Shown here in pieces: positions 1 through 11,555 of a stretch of DNA of 64,000 nucleotides. Positions within the stretch are counted from its first letter, which is position 1, and every line of letters starts with the position of its first letter. The notes beneath the pieces are model-generated. The model searched no databases. It was not told where the DNA came from and was given only the letters and a program-made list of their open reading frames with translations. This DNA comes from Ficedula albicollis (Eukaryota > Chordata > Aves > Passeriformes > Muscicapidae). The translations under genes were made by a program, and so were the position numbers. Where the stretch lies: assembly GCF_000247815.1 (NCBI RefSeq), contig NC_021686.1, forward strand, positions 10,948,746-11,012,745. The letters run 5' to 3'.

Positions 1-2175
1 TTTATTTTTTTATTTCTTTTCTTTAAGATGTACTGAAAACATTTCTAGATTTAGAGTTTGTCCTGTTGGTGTTCCTCTCCTGGTAGGGTTTAAAGGATCC
101 TACCAAGGGTCTGATCCTAAGGAGTGCCAAAGGAGCTTCATGGTACCCAAAATGTGCTTGTGAAAGGAAACTGTGGTGGTGTCCTTGCACTAGTTCGTAT
201 GAACACAAATGTTATCACTTTAGAGAGATGGATTTTTTTGTTTTGTTTTTTGTTTTTTCCAAAATCAGCCTGTTTCAGTGAAACTGCAGAACTTGTCAGT
301 CCTATTGTCCCCCTTTGTTCACAAAGCTCCAGAGTGCAGTGCAGTTGAGACAGCAGGGTCACAGTTCTGTTACTGTGGCTGAAATTACTGCTCATCGCCT
401 GAGACTGGTGCTTGTGTTCCTGTCCCTGATCCACTGCAATAGTGAGGGGAACCAGGGGGGCTAAAACACCTCAGGAGGGTTTTCATTTCCCACCATGTCC
501 CATTTAAAACAGGGGAGGAGTGTGCTGGTCTCTCATCCAAAGGCTGGCAGCTGCTGGGAATTTGGTTCCTCGAGGTCTTGGGTTACATGGATGTGTCTTT
601 AACCTTGAGGAGGGCAAATAGCCATGGAGGAACTGAGGGCTGGGGAAGGAGCCTTGGATATGCAGTGTTGCTTTGCTCATCCTAGGCCCTGTAGCTTCCT
701 AAGGCTTTGAAATGGAGGCCAAGAGTGACAGACATGGGAGACAGCACAGAGCCTGGAATAAAGGCTGCAACAGGGTTTTTTTTTTGTACTACATTTGGAT
801 GGAAGCTGTCACTCTTCTTCCCTGAGTAAAGTCTAAGGTTTTAGATTGGCTTAAGATGGTTTTAGAAATTAGCACGTCCTCCTGATAACGTAGTTTCCTT
901 TAGATTTGACTAATTCCCTGCTGTTTCCATCCTTATTCCCTTCCGTTTTCCAGGCTGTTAGTTTAAGGGGCTATTCCAAAGCAACATTGCCATCTAGCGA
1001 GCGCAGGGCGGCATTGCAGGTGTGGCTGGTGTGTCCCGGAGATTCACCTGCAAACCTGGATCCTGGAGATTCCGTGCTTTTTGTCCGAAATTTACAGTGC
1101 CCCAATAATGATTTGGAAAAATTGAAAAGGCTGCCCGTTCTCTTGATATGAATTTTAACTTATTACCCGAAGTGCAGATATGCTCTTAGGATTTCTTCAG
1201 GCAATGCCACCTTACAGCAGTCACAGGCTGAGACTGAAACAGAATTTATCAATTAGCAGGATTAAGTTGCTGAGATACCCCTGCGTACTACAAAGCCTAT
1301 GCAGAGATTACCCAGATCAAGTTGGGCTGGACAGCTTGTTATCACCTAATGGATTAACCTTCTTGGAGCTCTTGGCTTTCCTGACCCAATGACTGAGATT
1401 CCCAAGCGCTCTGCAGCCTGGTAGTAAATCTGCACTAAGCAGATGAGCTCTCCTGGTGGCACGAGCCTCGAGCAGGATCAGCTCCCTGCAGGCTGGTTTC
1501 TGTGAGGGAGTCACCCTCTCATGCTGCTGGTTAAAACACAGACCCCTTGTTGGCCAGGTATGGCTTCACTGTGTCCTTTTATTGTCCTCCTGGATCACTG
1601 TGATAGAGGATCATGTCTCTCTTCCCTGAGCCAGGTGTTTAAAGTAAAGGCTGGGTTGATGATGGTTGTTTTTCCTGTGGGAGAGCAGTAGCTCTGATCC
1701 TTTGCCAGGGCTGGCTGTGGTCACTGTGCTGGCCCCAGTTCTGCATCAGCCTGTGTGCATTGTGTATTTTTCACACCTGCTTCTCCCCAGGCAGTAAACT
1801 GAAGATATGACCAGTTTGGGCAGTGTTTGTACACTGGAGCAGAAGGTCCCTAAATCCACACCACCTGCCTGGTGGATGTCATGTACAGAAGCCAGGCTGT
1901 GCTTTTAAGACCAGAATGGATCTGCTGCTTAGACCCAAAAGCTTGTCTTACCACCATACTTTGTGGGAAACTTGCAAAACCAGGATTACTCCCTGTGGAT
2001 GCCAAAATTCTGCAGTTTAGGACCTTTCTGCCTCTTTGTACCCCTGTACTTCAGGGTCAGAGGCACTGCTCCATCCACTTGCCAGCCCCCCATGAATGTG
2101 CCGTGCCTTTCCCTCTTGTCTGAGAGCACCCCAGGCATGAATTGCCCATTGAGTTGTTTTTGTTTGTTCCTGCAG
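1..2175. other. Intron sequence upstream of the FBXL18 internal exon
   Basis: This stretch shows no exon I can support. Reading frames are short, and none has both an acceptor and a donor around a recognisable peptide. The large leucine-rich-repeat exon of FBXL18 should lie to the left, outside the window. Its reading phase must leave two bases, because the exon at 2176 opens with one base that completes a codon. The last bases before 2176 form a normal polypyrimidine tract and acceptor (TTTGTTCCTGCAG). Confidence 0.6.
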
Positions 2176-2394
2176 GCTGGAACAGCCGTACTTCTGTGCG
2201 GGTGCCCAGTTCTTCCAGGCACTGAGTCACTGCTCCTCTCTCCAGCGCCTTTGCATCGTCTCCCGGAGCGGGACTCTGCAGTCTGACGCAGTGATGTCAT
2301 TCATGGCCAGCTGCCTTGAGGTCATCATGTGCCACATGTTTATGGGAGAGCCTCTCACCGTTTGCAAAAATCTCCAGCAGTCCATTGTGCGGAG
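2176..2394 (+). CDS. FBXL18: FBXL18 penultimate coding exon (leucine-rich repeat region)
   Basis: FBXL18 is an F-box and leucine-rich-repeat protein, the substrate-binding subunit of an SCF (SKP1-CUL1-F-box) ubiquitin ligase; reported targets in mammals include FBXL7. The exon follows a TTCCTGCAG acceptor and ends at AG followed by GTGAGT, a near-consensus donor. Reading from 2177 gives 72 codons without a stop, starting LEQPYFCAGAQFFQALSHCS and including SLQRLCIVSRSGTLQ and EVIMCHMFMGEPLTVCKN. The LxxLxxL-like spacing fits a late LRR. It leaves two bases (AG) at the 3' end, which join T at 15329 to make a serine codon. That phase match with the terminal exon is strong support that both belong to one gene. 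The F-box and most LRRs are outside the window. The symbol rests on recall of the human protein and on gene order. Confidence 0.9.
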
Positions 2395-2989
2395 GTGAGT
2401 GTGGGAAGGGGTGGATGTGGGATTTCTGGAGCTGTTGGAGATTTATCTCTGTTCTCTGGCTTGCCAAGGTTTATATGGCTTGGAGCTCTTGTTCCAAGGA
2501 GCTAATAGGTAGTGTGTAACTGTTTGGCACATAAGCCAGCCTCTTACTTTAATAAGAGTGAATCAGTGAAGTATTTGAAGGTATTTTATGAATTTTTGAT
2601 TCCATTCCCACCCATGTTCTCTGCAGTTCCGCTGGCCGAGTTGAAGTTCTGGATGCAAAGCTCCATCATAAATCAAACGACACTTTTTGTGTAAACAAAA
2701 CATCTGCCGACATCTTAAGTACTGAGAGATTTGACCTTGAAGCTTTCCTCCTTTCCCACAAGTGACTAAGATAATTCTCTGTCCTCTAATCACTTGTAAA
2801 TGTCACTTACTGATAATCCCCTGGCAGCGCAATTCAAAGCCTTTAAAGGGTTGTTGTGAAGGGTTTTTTCTTCGGAGGGCTTGTGAGGGGGGAGAATTGG
2901 TACAAACTGCCTTTGCACGTTTGGCAGTTCTTAAAGGCATTTTGCTTGGCCCCTTGCAGCGTTCTGAGGCTCACGTGGTGGGAAACGTT

Positions 2990-3215
2990 TGTGTGTGAGC
3001 CGTGAACTGCATTTGAAAGGAGAGCTTTTAATTACGCTTGGCATTTGGAAATCTTCTAATAATGGCAGTCATCTTACAAAATATTTCCCATGCAGCAGAC
3101 TTTCCATTATTATCTTTCTTTTCTATGAGGCTATTTCCCCGCCTTCAGTATGTTTTCTTTGTCACCTACTGTTGCTGTGCCCTGTTAAGCTCTAATAAAA
3201 ATTTCAAATCACACG
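2990..3215. promoter_or_regulatory. AT-rich block, possible conserved non-coding element (intronic)
   Basis: A stretch of non-repetitive, AT-rich sequence inside the FBXL18 intron, with TTTTAATTACGC, TCTAATAATGGC and CATTATTATCTT (homeodomain-like TAAT cores). Its texture differs from the GC-rich sequence around it. No alignment is available, so conservation is inferred from composition only. Confidence 0.25.
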
Positions 3216-3874
3216 GCGTTATTAGTGCATCCTAAAGGGTACTCCTCCCCCCCAGCCTCCCTCCAGCTTCAAACTAACTTATTACACTTGGCTTGTTTCC
3301 GTGGATCAAATCCAGAGAAGGCTGTGACTATATTAGCTCCCTACCAAACTGCTCCTGAGATTGCTGCTGCCTCTGAAAGCCTCTGTGTCCTTCTGGGAGA
3401 GGGATTGTTGTAATCATCTGAGTAAATTCCTTGTGATGCGACAAGGATTCTTTGAGTTTGTTTTACACAGGGCTTCATATCTGTAGAAACATTACTGGGT
3501 TGATTTCAGTTGTACTTTGGGGATCCTTGGAAAGAACCAGAAATCTGCAGTTCCTGTTTTTTTGTTTTCCTTCCCTTCTGAGGTGCCATTGCAGCACTGC
3601 CCAAAATTTTAATGTCCACTTGCTGGACACTACCATTCTGTAGTCTTTTTTTCCTTTTTCTCTGTCATGGAGTGATTCTCAGTAAATTCTCTGCCTCTTT
3701 ATAATCTAAACCCTGGGAACTTTCCAAAGAGCAGCTGATGCCTCGTGGAAATGTTAAAAACTATTTTTATATTTAGCTACAGTTCTGGCTGTCAGACTTA
3801 TTTTCTTCTTTTGTATTTTATTAATAGAGATGAGTGTATGAAAACAGGGTTTTCTGAAGGTTGGTTTTTGTGGG

Positions 3875-4045
3875 TTTTTTTGCTGAAGAGAGCATCTGCT
3901 CCCACTGCAAATTCTACACCTGAAGTCATAATCCTCTGTGACATTGTAATTGGTGGCTCTGGAAACGATTTTGATGTCACACAAGATTATGACTTCAGGA
4001 GGAGGATAAGCCGTGGGAGCAGATGCTCTCCTAAGCAACAAAGAT
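3875..4045. repeat. Palindromic (foldback) element, MITE-like or miRNA-hairpin-like
   Basis: The two halves are inverted copies of each other with no length difference. Perfect blocks are GAGAGCATCTGCTCCCAC at 3888-3905 against 4013-4030 (18 bp), CCTGAAGTCATAATC at 3919-3933 against 3985-3999 (15 bp), and TGTGACAT at 3937-3944 against 3974-3981. About 52 of the first 63 positions pair. Weaker pairing (TTGCT against AGCAA) continues outward to about 3880 and 4038. Both strands therefore encode nearly the same short peptide, a by-product of the symmetry. I do not recognise the family. Candidates to test are non-autonomous DNA transposons and the ancient palindromic amniote repeats (Eulor/UCON/MER types). 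Confidence 0.8.
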
Positions 4046-6825
4046 CCTGTTCTCATGCAACTGTCTCTAGTAATAAAATGGAAGAAACAAAATACAGAAA
4101 ATTATGTGTAAGCAAAGCCTGGAGTCTTCCACGAGCCCTCAGCGAGTCTTTAACCACGTGACTTCTCCAGCAATTCCATTCTCATCCTTGCACAAATGTG
4201 CCTTGGGATGGGGTCAGGAATTGACTTGCTCTTGACTGCATTTTGGCTGCTGCTCCAAGGCAGAGAGATGTGCAGTGAAATCTGTGTGTGAGCTGAAACC
4301 TGTGAGCAAGGCTGCAGTTCACACAGAATGGCTCCCTCTAAGAGTGTGCAGCTGGTGTCTCTTTAAGCCAAGTTTTACGCCAGGCAGCAAGTTGGAAGTT
4401 GTCTATCCTTGATGCCAGAATGAAATGAGGTGATTTATTCTTATGTTTTTCCGTTTGTTTGGAATGTGTGTGGATGCTATGTGTAAAACATGGGGAGTGG
4501 GTGGGAGAAGGGACCTCCAGCCTTCATTTGCTCCCTTCCCTGAGCTGGGGCAATTGCTCCATATTCCTCAGGTCCCACTGAGGGTCAGAGTTCCTGTTTT
4601 AGGGCTGTGGTGATGCTGCTGTTTAGGCTGAGCGATAGTTTTGAACAGCAAGATGGGGCCAAAGGGATTCACATTCTCCCAATGCCTCTAAAAAAGAGAG
4701 GAAATGTGAGTGGGCATGAGAAGGACCCAGGGTTGGGCATGTATCAAGAGTTTGCTGCAGAAGGCAGAGCTGAGAGGGCTTGAAAATGCAATACAGTGCA
4801 GGGCAGTCCTTTTTCAAGAGTGGGTGCACAGGAGGGTTTGGGTAACAGAAGAGGCCAGAACCGATTTGGGGAGAGCAGACTGGTTTCAGCTGTGGAATTG
4901 TACTGGAAGATGGTGAATATACAGGGTGTGGTGATGGGAGCTTGGGAATTAAATCTGCTGCATCACAGCAATGGCTTAAAGCCTGAACTGTTTCTCAAAC
5001 TTTCCCTTTTTACTGTAAAAGGAGGTTAGTGTTATGTGTTTCTGTTCCACTGGCCTGAAAAGAGGTTGTTCTCATGTCTCTTAGTCTTGTGACAGCTTTG
5101 AACCAGACCCTGTGGTGTCCAGCTTTATGGTGAGCAGTTTCTAGTTGAAGTTTGCTGCTATTTGGGACAAACTAATTCGTGTATTTGAGTCATTAAAAGC
5201 CTGTGATTCAGTTCTGGCTCTTTTGCAGTGAAACACAGTAAGCAGAACAGGGCTCATCTGGAACCTCATCAGCAAACAGGAGGCTTGCAAGGGCAAGGTC
5301 TCCTCTGAGCTGTAGAAAAGACTGTAAAGATTGTTTCCCTCTGGGCAGATAAATCATTGCAGTGTTTTTCTTTATTCTTTTTCCTTCAGTGTGAATGGGA
5401 GGGGGGAGCTCCTTTATGGTTCAGAGAGATTCTCTGTACATAAGAAGGGCGTACTGGTTAGAGTGGGAGATGTGGCTTGAGTGATCCATATCCGCTGCCC
5501 TGATCTTCCTCAGGTTTCACATGTGATGTTGGTCTAGTCTCAGTTTCTGTGTAAATTGACATTTTTTTCCCCATCACATGGTGCTCAGCTGCTGCCACAC
5601 TTCAGATAGCAGCAGATCCAGTGAACACAATGTTTTCCATTTTGTGCTTGGACCCAAACTTTGCTGGAGTACTCAGATCCAAGCACGTGTTGTCCCTGTT
5701 TAAATAACTCTCCCGTTCAAACCACTGCAGCATTAATTCCACAAACACTGAAAAACCACAATTTGAGGCCCCTGTGGTTGGAGGTTCAGGCATGAGCACA
5801 GAGCTCTTTGCAGAAAAGGTAAATTTGCTTTGCCACTTTGGGCTGAGCTGCTGTGCTGGGACTGTTTCTAAATTCCTGCACAGACCCGTGTGTCCAAAGG
5901 CAGGTCCAAGGTAGTGAGCCTTCCCCGGAGCTTTCCCCATCTTTCCCACAGTGTTATTTTGTGGAAGAGTCAGTAGATGGAGCTGTGACCCATGGAAGGT
6001 CCCACCGTTTACCAAGGGCTGCATGCTGAAGAATTGTATTTATATGCTGGTATGTGTCTGCCCCAAAAATCCTGCGGGCAAGGAATTTGGATGACTTCAG
6101 CCTTACACAGCTACGTGGTGTGGTTAGAGAGCACTTCACAAATGTGCTGGAGAAGTTGCTTTCCTGGTGCTTTCCTTGCCATGAGAAAACAGGCTGGGAG
6201 AGGGGATGGGAAATGCTTTGGCAAATATCCCCTTGGCTTCAAGGACAGATTTTTGTTTTCCACTGTGTGCCTTTAGAATTTTGTCGGTTTTAGCTGAAGT
6301 GTTTAGATAGCTCCTATCATTGTAGTGATTTCAAGGACTCTACAACACCAGACAATACAAGCCAGTGAAAAGTCCTTGGAAAAACACCTTGGAAAAAGAT
6401 CAAGAAAGCTACAATAAAATAAAAACAAACAAACGAATTTTAAAAACCCCAAACCAAAACAAAAAACCTCTGAGAACACAGCATCATTAGGGATTCTTCG
6501 TAAAGAAAGGGGAAAGTGTCAAGGCATAGAGGTGAGCTGTGATTTATAGAAATGGAATCCAAGGGAAAAAGCGTGGTACAGCTGGAGTTTGTTCTGGGGT
6601 GCTGGGTGGGCAGCTGGGCTCAGCTGTTCACATCTCCCAGAAGTGCTGTTGTGAATTCCTGGAGTCTGAGAGCTGTTGGGAGATGGTGCAGAGGGCTGGG
6701 GCTGTGTGGGGCTGTGGAGCAGCATCCCCCCAGAGCTGTGGGGTTGGGGTGGGGACGTGGCAGTTCTCTTCTGAGCTCTCTGCCCCTGTTCCCCAGCCAG
6801 TTCCCTGGTTCCTTTGCAAAGCACC

Positions 6826-7378
6826 TGAGCAACTCAGCACTGGTGAGGCCACACCTTGAATCCCGGGTTCAGTTCTGGGCCACCACTTCAGGAAGGACAC
6901 TGAGGGGCTGGAGTGTGTCCAGAGAAGGGAATGGAGCTGGGGAAGGGTCTGGAGCACAAATCCATGGGAAGAATTTGGGGGAGCTGAAGATGTTTAGTCT
7001 GGAGAAAGGAGGCTCAAGGGGACCCTTCTGTCTTTCCATAACTCCCTGACAGGAGGGGGCAGCCAGGGGGATGTCGGGCTCTGCTGTCAGGGAACAAGGG
7101 ATAGGACAAGAAGAAATGGCCTCAAGGTGTGCTATGAAAGGTTTAGGTTGGATATTAGGAACAATTCCTTCACCAAAAGGGTTCTCAAGCACTGGCAAAA
7201 GCTGCCCAGGGCAGTGGTGGAGTCTCCATCCCTGGAGGGATTTAAAAACCATGAGGATTTGGCACTGGGGACATGGTTCAGTGGTGACCATGGTGGTGCT
7301 GGGGGAATGATTTGGCTTGGTCTTAGAGGGCTTTTCCACCCTAAACAATTTTGTGATTCTGTGATGTGATTCTATGAC
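6826..7378 (+). mobile_element. CR1 LINE, 5'-truncated, 3' end fragment
   Basis: CR1 is the dominant non-LTR retrotransposon of birds, and most copies are truncated 3' ends like this one. The + strand retains decayed pieces of the end of ORF2: SALVRPHLE followed by VQFWAT, then FSLEKGG, then LPRAVVESPSLEGFKN in shifted frames. It closes with the typical CR1 tail, TTGTGATTCTGTGATGTGATTCTATG. Frameshifts and stops make it non-functional. It lies in sense orientation in the FBXL18 intron. Confidence 0.92.
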
Positions 7379-8789
7379 TCAGGTCACTCTTGGGTTAACC
7401 AGTGCTGGAAAGCACAGAGAATTTTTTTCATTTAGGACAATCTCACTGTTCTGGGGATTCAAACTCAGAGGAAGAGAAACTCAAACTACTCTGACTTGTG
7501 CTTGTGTCAGGTATGAGCATTGCTTGTTTTGAAGTGACTTTCATAAGATTCCTGCCACTTTCTAGGAAGAGCTTTCAGCCTAAATTAGATCTTGCTATTC
7601 AGTCTTCTATAGCATTACCTACATTTCCCCTTACTTGTTATTGTCCTTTTTTAACATGGAACTCTTGGCTGGATCTTCCCTTTTTCTTAAACTGCTGATT
7701 CCAGTGGCCCTGTGTGGCTGTGAGAGCTGTGAGCTTGCTGAAGGGATGAAGCAGCCTCCTGGGATTCAGTTGCAGAAACAGGCTTCCAGGTGGGAGCACA
7801 GGGCTGAAATTGAGTATTGGAAAATGCTGAGCGAGCCAGTCCCTCTCCTGGCATTTAGCACAGGAGGACTGAGTTATCACAGAGGAATTTTTGCTCACCT
7901 CAGGGCTAAGTATTCCCCCTTGCCCTGGATATCCCTGCAAAATTCTGCTTGCCTGGATTCTCATTGTGGTCTCAGCCTCATAAAATCCCTTTTGGGGATC
8001 CCTTTTACTCTTAGAGGGGGCTCTAGGGGCAGTAAGTGATTCAAGATCATCTCCGAATTCAGCTGTCACTCCCGCGCTGCCCACCCAACTGCTGCAGTCC
8101 TACCGACACTGCAAAAAGCTGCTGTGAGCACCTAGGGCTTTTTCGAGATTTTCAAGCTGGTTTTGCACGCCTTCAGCACCTTTTCTTCCTTCTGACCTTG
8201 AAGAAGCCCATGTCTGTACTCTGCTGGCTTTCCTGGTCCCAGAGCTGCTGATCCCGCCCTGCCAGCCCCAGTGTGTGAGGGCTCCAGCCCTGCACAAGTG
8301 GGATTGCAGAGGACTTAATATATCACCAGGCTCGTGTAGTGAATCATTAGCATCCTGCTCAAGCTTTCATTGTCTGTTTCGTTTCCTGCTCTTGGAAACC
8401 CCTGAATCATTCTGTCACAGACTGAATAACAAACTGCATCCTTGTCGGTTTGTGTTGCCCAAGGATTCCTTGGTGGGCTTGGCGAAGGTTGAATGCCTGA
8501 GGTGTGGCCCAGACACCTTTGCTTTTACCAGGGATGTTGTTTATGGGTGGGTTTAAATACTTTACAAGCCAGCAGGGCTTGTGGGACCATCCCCAGTTTG
8601 CCATATTAATTTATCTTCTTTTGGGGGTACTCACAAAACCCCTTCTTTAAATGCATTCCTGTGGCTGACCCAAATGCCTCGTTTTAACTGCCAGCTCATG
8701 TGTTTTGAAAGGAACTCAGTTCTGAAACCTTCCTCAGCGGGCAGATTGGTTTGTGCATGAAATAACTTTCAAGGATTGTCCTCTCTCTC

Positions 8790-8960
8790 TTGGCTGAGAA
8801 ATAATATTGGAATAGCACTGTCGTGCTTTCTCTTCATGAGGGTGTAAAAGGCTGAACGGAAGCATTAACTGCAGCTTTAAAGCATTTCCATAGTAAAATA
8901 AATCTAATTGAGCAGTTATTGCAGTAGCTTTTTAATTTGTGGAAGAGATTAGGAAATAAC
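8790..8960. promoter_or_regulatory. AT-rich block, possible conserved non-coding element (intronic)
   Basis: Unique sequence rich in TF-site-like cores, including TAATATTGGAATAG, CTAATTGAGCAGTTATTG and CTTTTTAATTTG. It contrasts with the surrounding GC-rich intron. The call rests on composition only. Confidence 0.3.
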
Positions 8961-11102
8961 TTTCAGCTTGCTCTGGCAGAGCACTCCCCTAGGACGTGTC
9001 CTGGGCGCTCTGGCATCGCTCTTTGGGCTCTTCCTCCCTCCCCCTCTAATTGTCCGGTCACATTTGAGTGATGCAGAGTTCAGCTGGCAAAATAACGTCG
9101 GAACCTCAGTCTGCAGGCGTGTTTGATCCAAGCCTCAGTTCACAGGAGAAGTAGCAGAGTGCCATTCATGCCTTACAGGGAAACCACAGCAGAGAGATGT
9201 AATTTGCCTCGGCTCGGGATGAGTCTGATGTGTTATTGCTCCTTCCCTGTGGCTCAACGCAGTGGCAAAGGAAGAGGCTGCGTTGAGGATAATGGGAGAG
9301 TTGGCAGTGATGTGTGTGAGTGATTTCCAGAGTCCCATCTACACCCCTTGGTCTCAGGTTGGAGGCTGCAGTGACTTAGTGTGAAAAATCAGCAGCTTTG
9401 GGAGAATGTTGGTTTGTCTATGTAGACATGAAGGGATGGAAGATACCCCTAAAGGAAAACACTTTATAGCAAAAATATCTCATTGTGTGGAGTTAAGAGC
9501 AGCCAGAGGAATCTGAACATCTTTCCTTGGGAGCTTCTCAAGTCCATATAGTCTGCTTAGCACTGGCACTTTGGCAGGGCTGGAAGGGAGAATGGCACTA
9601 GAGAATGGATCTGCTTTAGAGTCAGTCTTGGGATGAGTGGGAGGCAAAGGCTCTCCCTGCTTCCTGGGGAAGGGGCCTGAGGGAATCCCACCTACAGGTT
9701 CTTTGGCAAGGCCAAATCTTCTTTGGAAGATGCTCTGCAGAAGCTTCTTTGGCAGTCACTGTAAGCAAGGAGAGATTTGCAACTCCATGGTACAGAGGTC
9801 AGGGCACGGCCAGTGGAACAAATCTTAAGTGTTTGCCTGGCCTTCCCTGAGAAGATGAGAAAAGAGTGTGTATGTTGGGTCATGCTGCTGCCAGCTGCTC
9901 CAGCTTGTCCTGGCACTTCCTCCATTCCACCGTGCCATGCTGCAGGAAGGGAGTTTCCAGGCTGGCTCAGGTATGCTGGCTGAAGCTTTCAGGACAGATG
10001 CCACATTTGAACTTCGAGGTGTGAGCAAGTCTTCCAGTAAAAACAGGCTGTGCCTTGCAGAGGATTAGCAGAGCTTTGTGCGTGTAGGTGAGAGAGCTGC
10101 ATACAGGGCAGAAAGTGAGTTGGTTTGAAACCTCTGCTCTTGAGAAACTTTTGCCTCTCCAAATCCAGCTCATCAGCCTGTGGGGAAGGTCAAAATAGAG
10201 AGGGGAGAAGATGTGTGACTGCAGCTGAGACTGGTTTGCATTTGTGAGTTGTGCCAACCAGAGTCCACGTCTGCTCTGTCCTTGCTGTGGTGCTCTGTTC
10301 CCCCAAATCAAACTTCTCGTTTCCTGTCCAAAGCAGGGTCACACTGGGGTGGTCAGGGCTTTGTCCTGCAAACCTCCAAGGATGGAGCTAGTACAACCTC
10401 CCTTTGCTGACTGTCGTACTGGAGAAATTGTTTCTCCTTCTATCCACTCCAAACCTCTCCTGCCCCGGCTCCCACCGCATGTGAGGAACCTGGCTCTATC
10501 TCTGTGACCACCTTGTGGCAAGGTTCCTCTTTGTTATCCTCAGCTAAAACTGGCTTCAAGGTCAGCACCTTTCTCCCCAAACTCCACTTTGTCCCCATTC
10601 CGGAGCTGTGGGGGGGTTGGTCCCACTGTGGTGCGGTCACATCTGTGTGCTCCAAGAGGGCAGGGAGTGAGAGCATCCTACTGGGAGCAGCCCAGGAGCA
10701 TTGGGGGACAACGGCTGTCACTGTCCCTGCAGGGCAGGCTTAGGGTCTCAGGAGCATCAAATCCTACAGAAATGACCATTTTGGCTGAAGTGCAGAAATT
10801 CACCCAGCTCCCTCAGAGCTCTGTAATGTTAGACACTGAGGAGCTGAAAGATATCTGGCTCTGCAAGCAGAGAGACATCCAAAAAACTAGTCCCCATAAA
10901 AAACTTTCAGCCTTCTCTCACATTCCTGGCATAGTTTTTCTGCTACGCATGTGGCATAGACAGCAAAATGCAAGTTTTCTTGGCATTTAAGTGTGATGAC
11001 CGACATTGTTCACCACTCTTCTGTGGCTTCCTGTGAGCCAAGGTGATGGGGATGGGTTTGCATGGAGCTGGTATGCAAACGGCAAGGCAGAAAGGGTGGG
11101 AT

Positions 11103-11555
11103 CTTCCTTCCTTCCTTCCTTCCTTCCTTCCTTCCTTCCTTCCTTCCTTCCTTCCTTCCTTCCTTCCTTCCTTCCTTCCTTCCTTCCTTCCTTCCTTCCT
11201 TCCTTCCTTCCTTCCTTCCTTCCTTCCTTCCTTCCTTCCTTCCTTCCTTCCTTCCTTCCTTCCTTCCTTCCTTCCTTCCTTCCTTCCTTCCTTCCTTCCT
11301 TCCTTCCTTCCTTCCTTCCTTCCTTCCTTCCTTCCTTCCTTCCTTCCTTCCTTCCTTCCTTCCTTCCTTCCTTCCTTCCTTCCTTCCTTCCTTCCTTCCT
11401 TCCTTCCTTCCTTCCTTCCTTCCTTCCTTCCTTCCTTCCTTCCTTCCTTCCTTCCTTCCTTCCTTCCTTCCTTCCTTCCTTCCTTCCTTCCTTCCTTCCT
11501 TCCCTTCCCTTCCTTCCCTTCCTTCCCTTCCTTCCCTTCCTCCCTTCCTTCTTTT
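11103..11555. repeat. TTCC tetranucleotide microsatellite, about 100 pure copies
   Basis: From 11103 to about 11503 the sequence is an uninterrupted TTCC repeat (GGAA on the other strand), roughly 400 bp. It is followed to about 11555 by a degenerate mix of TTCC, TTCCC and CTCCC. A pure polypurine/polypyrimidine mirror repeat of this length can form triplex DNA and should be highly length-variable. It lies about 3.8 kb upstream of the terminal FBXL18 exon. The FLPS-repeat frames on + and the GRKE-repeat frame on - are by-products of the repeat. Confidence 0.97.

Noticed and set aside
906..1151. Possible earlier FBXL18 exon
   Set aside because: The peptide does not resemble an LRR segment, and I saw no matching acceptor/donor pair with the phase required at 2176.
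3745..4161. 138-codon frame on + and 100-codon frame on - with similar peptides
   Set aside because: The similarity follows from the DNA palindrome, not from two related genes. The upstream parts are unrelated low-complexity sequence.
6552..7049. 165-codon frame on +
   Set aside because: Its second half is decayed CR1 ORF2 sequence; the first half is unique DNA. It is a retrotransposon remnant, not a host gene.
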